This document shows, one piece after another, positions 1 to 8,563 of a stretch of DNA of 64,000 nt. The position numbers and the translations under genes were made by a program. Below the pieces are notes generated by a model. That model searched no databases. It saw nothing but the letters and a program-made list of their open reading frames with translations, and was not told the DNA's origin. Source of the DNA: Plectosphaerella cucumerina (taxonomy: Eukaryota > Ascomycota > Sordariomycetes > Glomerellales > Plectosphaerellaceae); the NCBI GenBank assembly GCA_020746995.1, contig JAGPXD010000002.1:868001-932000 (forward strand), written 5' to 3'. Within the stretch, counting starts at the first letter, position 1, and the number at the start of each line of letters is the position of its first letter.

Positions 1-855
1 ACGGAGTCGAGACACACCGAGTCCCTCGAAATACTTCGTCGGCAGGTCGCGAGAGTCGCTCGCTGGACCTGCTGCGTGGTGAGGGATTGTAGTTGATGTT
101 AGGAAGACCACAGGGGCCCGACGCCAATCAGCCTGCCCTATCACACATAGCCATGGATGGTGAACACCCATGAGGTCCGAACCAAGCGGCCGACATTTAT
201 CAACCACAATCAGCGGATGGTCATACCTGTCAAAAACGGAGATTCCCCCTTTTCCAGACTCAGCCTCCGCGCTGCCGACCTTACATGTCACATATTTGGG
301 AAATTGACCGCGTACACCAGCCACCCGACCTCTGACACCTCGCGATTAAAGCGGCGGCTGGCGGCCCCCGAATTGCTGCACTTTGAATGAGGCCGCAGCA
401 GCAAAGCAGTGTCAGTTGTATGAACCGAACGTATGAGAAGCAAGCTGCAGACCGTGGGAACATGCATAGCCAGTAATTACTGCGTTTAAGCTGCATGCCT
501 CGTCAACGTCGCACGCACAACCACAGGGGCCGCCAATCCAAGGGCGCCAGCAAACTTGAGGCCGCCAGTATTCGAATCAATCTGGCTATGAGGTCCCCAA
601 TCTAACGACACCATTGCATGCAGCACGCCGAGCACTCGCTTCACCGCCAGCATAACCATGGGGGCCTCCACTTCAGTGCCAACCCGTCGTCATGGGGCCG
701 CCAGTCTGCCGTGTGAATCGATCTCGGACCGATGCCGATACGCATTCAATCGCACTGGCATAGTGCCTTGAAACCCATGCACCTCAAGAAGCAACAGTTT
801 CGGCATTTCGGGGTCGACCAATACGATTCACAAGATCATGCATGAAGGTTTTTGT
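1..855. other. gene-free stretch at the left edge
   Basis: Only short, low-quality open frames are present on either strand and none has splice signals or recognisable protein character. I see no repeat or RNA gene here. It may be the flank of a gene outside the window. Confidence 0.5.
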
Positions 856-863
856 TATAAAAA
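856..863 (+). promoter_or_regulatory. TATA-like box
   Basis: TATAAAAA lies about 175 bases before the ATG at 1031 and about 90 bases before a good intron donor at 950. It supports transcription of the small downstream frame on the plus strand. Confidence 0.4.
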
Positions 864-1030
864 GCTTCTTGCCGCACCGTTGGTAGCCCGCATATAATCT
901 TCAAGTCTACCCGTCATCAAGTCGCAAACATCCATTACAGTCGCTTCAGGTAAGTGAAGATCTTGCTTTCCGCGTATGTGCGAATGCGATGACTTACTCT
1001 TGGTATCCTAGTCCCAATCAACTTCAACAC

Positions 1031-1273
1031 ATGTCTGTTACGCCAGATATTCAACAGAAGCATGTCAACTCAATCGGGTTGAATTCGAATGCCCTGGATC
1101 GATGGCTATCAGAGGCCGGAAGGGAAGGTCCTTGGTGCGGCTTGCTGATGGCCAAAGAACAGATCAGGGGCAGAGAAATACAACTGTCTGACTACAGCAG
1201 TGTGGGCAGATCTGCTTCCCCGTCGGGTGCAACTGGGGGCTCGGTAACAGAGACGGGGGGAGCGGAATCTTAG
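1031..1273 (+). CDS. possible small protein of unknown function
   Basis: This is an 80-residue frame from an ATG in good fungal context (CAACACATGTC). It is preceded by a TATA box at 856 and a well-formed intron in the putative leader: GTAAGT at 950, AG at 1010-1011, 62 nt. The protein is polar, with a Ser/Gly/Thr-rich end, no membrane segment, no signal peptide and no family I recognise. An in-frame ATG at 989 lies inside the proposed intron, so it would be used only if the intron is retained. The support is promoter and splice structure, not homology; it could also be a long non-coding transcript. Confidence 0.35.
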   Translation: MSVTPDIQQKHVNSIGLNSNALDRWLSEAGREGPWCGLLMAKEQIRGREIQLSDYSSVGRSASPSGATGGSVTETGGAES

Positions 1274-2779
1274 ATTGTGCCGAAGCGGCCGATCAATGAG
1301 CTATATTTCATCAATATTCTCTAAATTTCACTCGCTCATCTGATCCATTTTGTCGAGCGCTTGGGCAATTTTTTAAAAGCAGAAACCCATGATGAGACCT
1401 GGGGAGTTGAGCGTCTGGACTTCTTCCGTTTCATACCCAGGTACAATCCATTGATCAGCCAAAAAATCCAGCTTTTCAACCGTTCACTTATTATTGTTTG
1501 ACCCTAGACCGATCGCCGGTTTACCTGTGTGGAGGCGCTGTGAAAGCCTCGCAGGCTGCTACATGTACTTGGCTGAAGTTAGTCCAGGTCGCTTTAGGAT
1601 AGGAATTCAGCTCGACTGACGTCGTTACGAACCCGATTTCTATGAGTGCTGGTACTTTCATCCTCACTCAGTAGTTTCGAGAAGATTGTCAACAAATTAC
1701 TGATCAATCAAGGCCGAATGGCACCGATGATGGTTTTGACTCCTTAAAGTGGTGGCTGGGGGACATCTTTGCTTCTGCAGTTTGCCAACCTCTTGTTGGA
1801 TTGTCCAAGGTTTCTTCATTTCAGAAGTATCGGAGAGGCTTTTCTTCGATGCCTACACGGTTGATACCTTGAGGGAAGTATCCTGAATGAGAAATCTGTC
1901 TCCCGAAACCAATGATAGGGTCAATCCACACAAATACCATTAACGGCCTTGGGCCCAGTATGGAATGAATTCGAACCTGTCACCTGCTTTAATCCAGTCT
2001 CGAGTTGAAAGAGCCCGCAATGGGTATCCTACAACAGCTTAAAGTCAGCATCAATGAGATGGAAGTGTATGCGAGGTGCTGTGTCACCCCAACCTGCTTA
2101 CCTAGCCGGTGAAAAACGAGTGGTCCAGCTTGCTTCAACGTGCTGACAGGCCTGATGATGTACTTTTTGTGGGACAAGCCAGATCTAGTGGTGTGACGGG
2201 AGTGGACGAGAAGCGTTACCGTCCACCATGCAGATTATCCACGTTGGGACATTGTTCGTAGGCATGTGGATTCAGGATTGGCCTTGCGTCCAGCTTGCAA
2301 TGTGAAGACAGGCCGGATCGATGGCAAACCTGCAATAAATTGAAGACTTTCCCTGGGCGATGTGGCTTTTTATTTACTCTTCATTTCCAAAATTCACTTC
2401 ACATTATCACATCCAACACACCAGCCGAGGCTTACCGATTGCCAGCCCATGCCCAGTCATGCAATCCAGGCACTACTACCAGCAACAAGCATCACTACAG
2501 CCAAACCTGCCGCATCAGCCACACTTGCGATGTGGCTCAAGCAAAAGGCAGGCTCGACACACCTCATAAACGCGACCAACGGCTGACCTGCCTTCGGGTA
2601 ATAGTCCTTGCTACGAGACCGACAGTTCTCATGGTGGCTTCATGGGCCATTGCTGCGTTTGCGCAGAATGGCCAAGAAATGCCTCCTGTCTCGGGGGTTT
2701 CTTGTCCCTTCCAGAAGCTCAGTCAGCGGTACCATTCGCGTACAGCCACGACCCCAGCGCAACCCTCACGGCGGATTAG
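1274..2779. other. intergenic region, no gene seen
   Basis: Several short open frames occur at 1989-2177 (minus) and 2295-2816 (plus), but none has a recognisable domain. The distal end should hold the promoter of the zinc-finger gene at 2780. I see no repeat or RNA gene. Confidence 0.45.
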
Positions 2780-3497
2780 ATGGAGGTTCCGCCCACTATC
2801 GATCCAGCGCTTTTGATATTCGCGAATACCTCGAACGTTAATTCATATCCCTGTGTCGCAACTAACAACTTCTTCCTGCCCACCACCGCCGAGGACATCA
2901 TCAACTTCTATTCCACCGTCGCAGACATCAATCAAAACCCCCCTAGTCTCGCATCTGCCGGCGACTATGACTGGACTTCGCCCTATTCTACCCCGTGGGT
3001 CACTCAAAGTCCACAGATCCACACGTGCAGTCATCCCCAGTCAAGCCAGTTAGTAGACACCAACAGCTACGACCAGCCCGCACAATCGACGACGACGACG
3101 CCATCGGCTATCCCTCCCCCACTCCCAGTGGCTGTCAATATGTCGGCAAAGCCATACGCATGCACTATGCCCGCATGCGGAAAGCATTTCGACAGAAAAT
3201 GTGACTTTGAGTAAGTAGCACCTCGCCTTCCAAACAGGATATAGCGGAGAGGCATAATCTGATTCGTTTCGCAGCAAGCACGCAAAATACCACAACAAGC
3301 CCTTCAGATGTATCGAAGATGGGTGCAACTTGGCATTCTCGATGCCCAAAGATCTGAAACGTCACTCGGCATTACATCTAGACAGTTCTGCGAGACCGAA
3401 GTTTGAGTGTGATCTCCCTGGCTGCGGCAAACGATATGCGAGGGCCGATGGATTGGCGAGGCATAAGAGGGACCCGAAGGCCCATCCTCCAATGTAA
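2780..3497 (+). CDS. C2H2 zinc-finger protein, three fingers
   Basis: The gene has two exons, 2780-3210 and 3275-3497, with a 64-nt intron (GTAAGT to CGCAG), giving 217 residues. The first 125 or so residues are low-complexity and rich in Ser, Thr, Pro and Asn. The last 85 hold three consecutive C2H2 fingers: C-x4-C-x12-H-x3-H, C-x4-C-x12-H-x3-H, and C-x4-C-x12-H-x6-H. The intron falls inside finger 1, and removing it restores that finger exactly, which supports the model. The protein is presumably a nuclear DNA-binding regulator. Its target cannot be inferred, and it differs from well-known fungal C2H2 factors in having little beyond the fingers. Confidence 0.8.
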
Positions 3498-4372
3498 TCA
3501 CCAGATGACTCTGACTCGGATGATCGAGGGACCCGAGGTGCTGTGCATTGGCATGAATGTTGTCAGCGACAACGGCGCGGGGTTTTCGTGGTTTGCCCTG
3601 GGCAGGTCACAGCTTTGCGCAATTGCAAGCGCCTGTTGGAATCATCCAACCTCACCTTCAAGGCTCAAGCCTCACGTGTATACTCTGGGCTCCTTCTTGA
3701 AACACCTTCGCGGCTCATCTTCATACTCCTGCGTTGTTTCATTGGTAGACGCTAGGCCGGTGTTAGTTGCATTGCAATGTTCGTGACTATAAGCTCAGCA
3801 AGGATAGACCGCCGGGCCTTCGGGGTCTTCGGATGGCCGGCCGGACGCCGACCCCGCCGCTAACGGCACCCGATTTTATGGCGACCCGGCCGGCACTGCA
3901 CAGCAACTTGACCCCTGAACCGTGCTCGTCGTCGTCCCGGAAATCCCCGGCGGAGGCGCCTAGGGAGGCTTCCAGGGCGCCTGCGCATGTCACATGGACG
4001 AACTTCCCACTCTTTTCCACGCCCTACGATAATGCTTCATGTCTTCAATTGCGGAATTCGCTTTCCTGCAAAACCTCAGCCACAGCAATTCCTCCGCGAC
4101 TCTCCGGCACTTTGCCTAATCTGCTTTTTTGTCGTGTTCGAGAGAAAACGGAACCCCGCCAAGCAGGCTGCCAGATAGAAGCAGCTGCTGTTGCCGGCAG
4201 TTCACTTTTGACATGAGTCAATTCTGACATCCGTGGCATATAAAACTGCCGCTCCCGCGAAGCCAAGCTGTAGGTTATAAGATCTGGGCTTCCACATATG
4301 CATGCCTTCGACGTACAACCATCCAATTCAATTCTCTTTCCTTAGAAACACCGGCAACGCAGCCTGATCCAG
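3498..4372. other. intergenic region with promoter of the membrane protein gene
   Basis: No gene is seen. A TATA box (TATAAAA) at 4239-4245 lies about 130 bases before the ATG at 4373 and probably serves that gene. Open frames at 3403-4216 have no protein character. Confidence 0.5.
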
Positions 4373-5134
4373 ATGATGGACATCAATCACTATGAACGCA
4401 TCGTGGAGAAGTTCCAGTTCGACAACACCCCGGTCATGGTCGCCCTCACAGCCGTGTCCATCGTCGGGTTTCTCCAATACATCTACACCGTGCGACTACT
4501 CGTCCGAGAAGAGCAGGATCCCATCCCTTTCTGGATGCAGTCATTCTACCTTGCCCACGAGTCGACGTGGGTCTTCCTCTTCGCCAAGGCTGCGCCGCAG
4601 TACGACTATCACTGGTTTCTAGTGTCGATGGCAGGCGCCCTATTTGTTTGGGGGACACTGGAGGTATTCTGCATGGGCTACACCCTGAAGAACCCCAAGA
4701 CGCGCGCCTCGACATTCTCCGCTCTCTTCGGCCGGGATCCCACCATCTCCTCTGTCCTGCCCTACATCATCTTCTTCCAGCTCGCCATGTTCGCCCTCGT
4801 CTGGATTCTCGTTCAGTTCATGGGACCTGGGTGTTTCATGCTCTCGGGCGGGCTGACCAACGTTCTCATCATCGTCGGTCCGACACACACCTACCTCTCT
4901 CGGGGCTCCAGAAATGGTCTCTCGCTTGGATTCTGCCTCGTCAACGTGGCCTGCGCCGTCTGGTCTTTCGCACCTTTCGGCTTGGGAGCGGTGGTTCTTC
5001 CTGAGCTCTTCAACCAACCCGCCGTGTATGCCGCGGGCTGCATTCTGTTGGGTTATTCCATCTGGTTGACGACGTTGGTCGCCGCCTATCCTCCCAAGAC
5101 TGCGAAGAAGGGTGAGGCAGCTCCCATTTGGTAA
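4373..5134 (+). CDS. seven-helix membrane protein, Pyr4/PaxB terpene cyclase-like
   Basis: This is a single-exon gene of 253 residues with about seven hydrophobic segments and a short basic C-terminus. Size, helix count and layout fit the small integral-membrane terpene cyclases of fungal meroterpenoid and indole-diterpene pathways (Pyr4, PaxB, AndB). A Glu lies at residue 63 in the motif AHESTW, near helix 2; from memory, Pyr4 depends on Glu63 and on a second acidic residue near 218, for which Glu211 is the nearest candidate here. A later LSRGSRNG loop also resembles PaxB-type proteins. No polyketide synthase, prenyltransferase or epoxidase is nearby, so a pathway cannot be assigned. It may instead belong to a related non-catalytic membrane family. 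A TATA box lies at 4239. Confidence 0.5.
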   Translation: MMDINHYERIVEKFQFDNTPVMVALTAVSIVGFLQYIYTVRLLVREEQDPIPFWMQSFYLAHESTWVFLFAKAAPQYDYHWFLVSMAGALFVWGTLEVFCMGYTLKNPKTRASTFSALFGRDPTISSVLPYIIFFQLAMFALVWILVQFMGPGCFMLSGGLTNVLIIVGPTHTYLSRGSRNGLSLGFCLVNVACAVWSFAPFGLGAVVLPELFNQPAVYAAGCILLGYSIWLTTLVAAYPPKTAKKGEAAPIW

Positions 5135-5382
5135 TGTCTGACGGTCCGCGGAAAGGACCGCTTCTTCTCCAAGTTTTGCATGGGGCGTGCTTGGCGTGTG
5201 ACACCAGTGCTGCCTCGGAGCACCCACGATGGAGGAGTTGGAAGAGGGGTTGTATGAAAACGGCTGGTGCGGTTGAAGATCTTAGCGTCCGACACCAGAG
5301 CCGATGACCACATCAGGAACTGTACACTAGCTCTACTTGTATGATAAGAAGACACTTAATGCCACTCAGAAATTGTTCATGC

Positions 5383-5906
5383 CTATGATCCCTCGCGGTA
5401 GCCAGGACCCCTCAGCGAACCATAATCAAAGCACACATACTGCACTGACCGATAGTTGCCGCCATCGAAGTCCTGACCAAACGTCGTCTCGTTCTCTCCT
5501 TGGCATCCCTGACCCGGCCGGCAGACGGTGTCCATCTTCCAGCAGCTCCATTTGATGTGCTGCCATGTTGGCGCGTGCGCGCAGGAGATATCGATATCGC
5601 GGTGGTTGTCGTTACATAGGCCAGTGCTCGCGCCGCCGACGCACTGCGCCCTGATGTAGTGGCGGGCCCTAGACTAGCATTTATTGCCGTTGATCCCGCG
5701 GAGGTTGAAATTTCTCTGAGCGGCGTAGTAGGGGATCACCTCGCCAAAGCGGGTGTCTCAATTGACGCGCTGAGCATCGTGGTGAGCAGGATGAAGGACT
5801 AATGGACTTGCGGCGGGCGAGAACTCACCTTCTGGAGGGGGGCGGCGAGCGCGACGACCTCGAGTACATCAGTGATTCCCGTGGTGTCTTGATGGGAATC
5901 GTTCAT
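5383..5906 (-). pseudogene. broken gene for a small Cys-rich protein
   Basis: On the minus strand, an exon from the ATG at 5904-5906 to 5829 is followed by a well-formed 59-nt intron (5770-5828, GTGAGT to CTCAG). A second exon runs from 5769 to a stop at 5383-5385. The frame in exon 2 is open for about 129 codons except for two stops, TGA at 5758-5760 and TAG at 5674-5676. The last 97 codons read as protein with at least seven Cys and several Trp and Tyr, typical of a small Cys-rich extracellular protein. No family is recognised. The true start may lie further upstream, because the frame continues open above the ATG to a possible acceptor near 5947. Both stops are one C-to-T change from CGA and CAG. 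Confidence 0.55.
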
Positions 5907-6149
5907 GTAGGTATGCCGGCCCTTGATGGTTGGGAAAGGTATCTGTCAGGTCCCGTAGGTAGGTATTATATACCCAGACTCGTGGAGCCTAGTCCGGAAT
6001 CATGATCTATTGGCATGATGAGAACGCACTCGGCAGCGATTATTGCTTAATTTCCTATGGTAATCGATGAAAACAAGCTACGAGGTGCCCGACTCGTTGT
6101 GAGGAGACTGGGCGAACAACGATGCGAGATGAGAGTCTCTAGGAGCCAT

Positions 6150-7747
6150 TCACCCAGTCTCGACCTTCCGATGTTGCAACTCCGCGGGCATTGCGTCTGC
6201 CAGAGCGACTTGTGCTCGTCGGCATTTATCCTCGGGGCACCAACAGATACCTCGCATCTCTTCATCCTCATCCTCATCCATCTTTAAATGATCCACGGCA
6301 CGAGCCCAGTCAGGATCGCAGGCAGCTTCGACTCGACTCATCAAGGTCTCCACGAGAACAATATGGTCGGCACGAACCTCGGACCTGCATTCGCAGTTGA
6401 AATACGACAAGCCAATCAGTCTCCATGGTTCTTCTGGCACCGCGTCGTAGGTGTGCGCAAAACCAGCGCACCTGTTGTCAATACCAAACTGACGCTCATC
6501 GCTCGTAGTGTAATAATTCAATCCAGGCCTGGTCTTTTGCCGGCTTCGCCAAGGTTTATTCGGAATCGTGGTCAGCTTCCAATCAAGCCTTCCGGTCTCA
6601 TAGAATTGAGTGTTTTCTCTCAGAGTGTCGAGTCCCCAGTTGAGGCAGCTGCAAAAATTGGGGTCGAAGGGCTTCACGATGGCGTCTTGTTCCTCGAGTC
6701 GGTTGAGCAGGGACCACGAGGTCGAGGTTCCCGGATATCTGCCTTTAAAAAGAACCAAGGCGTTTTCTGTAAAGTCCATAGCCGTCATGCCAGGCTGGCC
6801 CAGCCTATTCGGTTGGAACGGCACGTGCATAACCAAGTTCAAGGCGAAGCTCAGGCTTCCATCCTCACGTCTCCAGGCATGAATCCAGGGCCTATCGTGA
6901 CCACTGCATTTCCAGAACCCCTTTTTCTTGGAGGGAAGAGGGTCTGGGCCCCATTGGTGTTGCACATGGTAGCACGTGATTCGGTTCTTGCCCGGGGGCC
7001 TGTCGGCGAGGCGTTGCGCTGACTCCCAAGTCACTGAAATGTGCTCGCACAAACGAATGCGGCTTTTCTAGTTGATGCAGAGTCGATGTTTATCTTCTGA
7101 ACCGTATCGCTGCTCGGGCGTGAAGTGGTATGCCCTATGCTCCAACTTGCAGCCTGAACAATAGAGGAAAGGAACCTGACGTAGAAGTTCGGTGTCACTG
7201 TTGTTAGCTTTTTGCCTGATTTTTGTGCAGTGTTTACACAACGACTGCTGATGAACGTTGCGAAGTCTCTGCCCGGGGTATGTAAGAGCCGGCGTGGCCC
7301 AGACGCGGGATAACGACAGCCTTGTCAGCTCATTCTTGCTGTTGCCGCTGCTGCTAGTAAGGTGAAGAGATGAAAAGCTTGAGACACCCCGAAAAGCCGC
7401 ATAAAGTCTCGGCAAACGTGCCGAAGGCGCAGCAGGTCGTCAAGGTCTGCTTCCCGCATGATAGTAACGAGAACTGCGTCGGACAGTCGTAGAAGCAAGC
7501 TTGTCTGTCGATTTCGCCAAGCCGCCATCAAGACTGGATGGACCTTGCCTTGGAAGTTGCTCTGCGCCCCCGTTTGACCCAGGGACTGTGAGTAAGAGTG
7601 CTCGTACGAGGGCGGTGCATTCGATGGGATAAGGACGTCAATGTCCTGCTGCGTCGAACTCGCTGCAGACCTCGTAGTGCGTCTGAGGAAGTTTGAGACA
7701 GCGCGAAATATTCCCCCTTTCAACCATGCGGGAGAATCTTTTGCCAT
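6150..7747 (-). pseudogene. broken F-box protein gene
   Basis: The ATG is at 7745-7747. The first 110 or so codons encode an F-box (residues about 88-125, with LSDAVL and LRLRHVCRDFMRLFG). The frame is then lost at a run of four C at 7387-7390 and resumes one frame over with the expected fungal F-box continuation (SLHLT, then TYPGQRLRN, then a CxxC zinc-like motif LYCSGCK). That second frame is cut by an in-frame TAG at 7068-7070 between RLCIN and KSRIRLCEHISVTWE, a block that is normally continuous in this family. Beyond it the frame stays open for 306 codons to 6150. A 34-nt intron (GTGTCT to CTAG) at the frameshift does not restore the frame. The gene therefore carries a 1-bp deletion and a nonsense codon, unless there are sequence errors. 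Confidence 0.65.
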
Positions 7748-8202
7748 TTTTACCGCTTCCGTGCCAAAATAGCGTTGCTTCCAAAGGACTTATCAGAACT
7801 GTCGTCGCGCATCAAGACACAGGATCGGGCATGGTATTTGAGTACGTACCTGGCAATGCGGGGAGATGATTACCTTACGCAAAGTTGCCTCATCTAGATA
7901 AGATGACAATCGTTTGTCAAACGTGATGGAATCACTCATTGGCATCTTATACCTGCGTGGTTTATGCGCTGACTGATGGATTCGGCCTGTGGCGTCAGCG
8001 AGAAGAGTGTGGCTTCAGCCAGGTGTATCAGGCTGCGAGGAGGTTTCGTATACAAAGCCTCCTCGCAGTCACCTAGGTAGGCAGCAGTAAAGGCTTCACG
8101 CCACTGAGGTTTTGAGCCTCTGCCGCATGATAGCTGACCTAGTAATCCACGCCAGCTAATCACTGGCTGAGGTTGCTATTTCGTTTGTATTAGCCAGGTC
8201 TA
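7748..8202. other. intergenic, upstream of the broken F-box gene
   Basis: No gene or repeat is seen, apart from the minisatellite that begins at 8203. Confidence 0.5.
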
Positions 8203-8370
8203 GCGACACAGCAAGTTAATCGACACAGCAAGTTAATCGACACAGCAGGTCAATCGACAAGCAGGTTAATCGACACAGCAGGTCAATCGACACAGAGATT
8301 GATTGACACAGAAGATCGATCGACACAGAAGGTCGATCGACACAGCAGGTCAATCGACACAGCAGGTCCC
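8203..8370. repeat. 17-bp minisatellite, about 10 copies
   Basis: The unit TCGACACAGCAGGTCAA is repeated head to tail with 16- and 17-bp spacing: 8203, 8220, 8237, 8254, 8270, 8287, 8304, 8320, 8337 and 8354. Several units are exact and others differ by one to five bases (AAGTTAA, GAGATTGAT, GAAGGTCGA variants). It ends about 190 bases beyond the 3' end of the calpain-like gene. One diverged unit also occurs at 11816-11832, on the other side of that gene. Confidence 0.95.
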
Positions 8371-8563
8371 GGCTGTCATACGAGACTCGCGTCACCTTTC
8401 TCCTTGGGGCTAGACATAACGTCAAGAATGGCGGTACCTGTCCTAAGATGTCTATCTGATAATTTAGGAGTTTCTTTCAAGAGCCTTCACATCCGCATTA
8501 GTTTGCATCGTTCCAGGTCAAGTTCACTCCTAGGTATCCCATGTCAACCCCCAAAACATGCAC

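Noticed and set aside
7325..7747. Reading the F-box segment as an intact short gene of 140 residues
   Set aside because: The sequence continues in the next frame with the expected family blocks, so the short frame is a truncated remnant.
8203..8370. Regular short repeats resembling a CRISPR array
   Set aside because: Units are directly adjacent with no unique spacers, and the genome is eukaryotic; this is a minisatellite.
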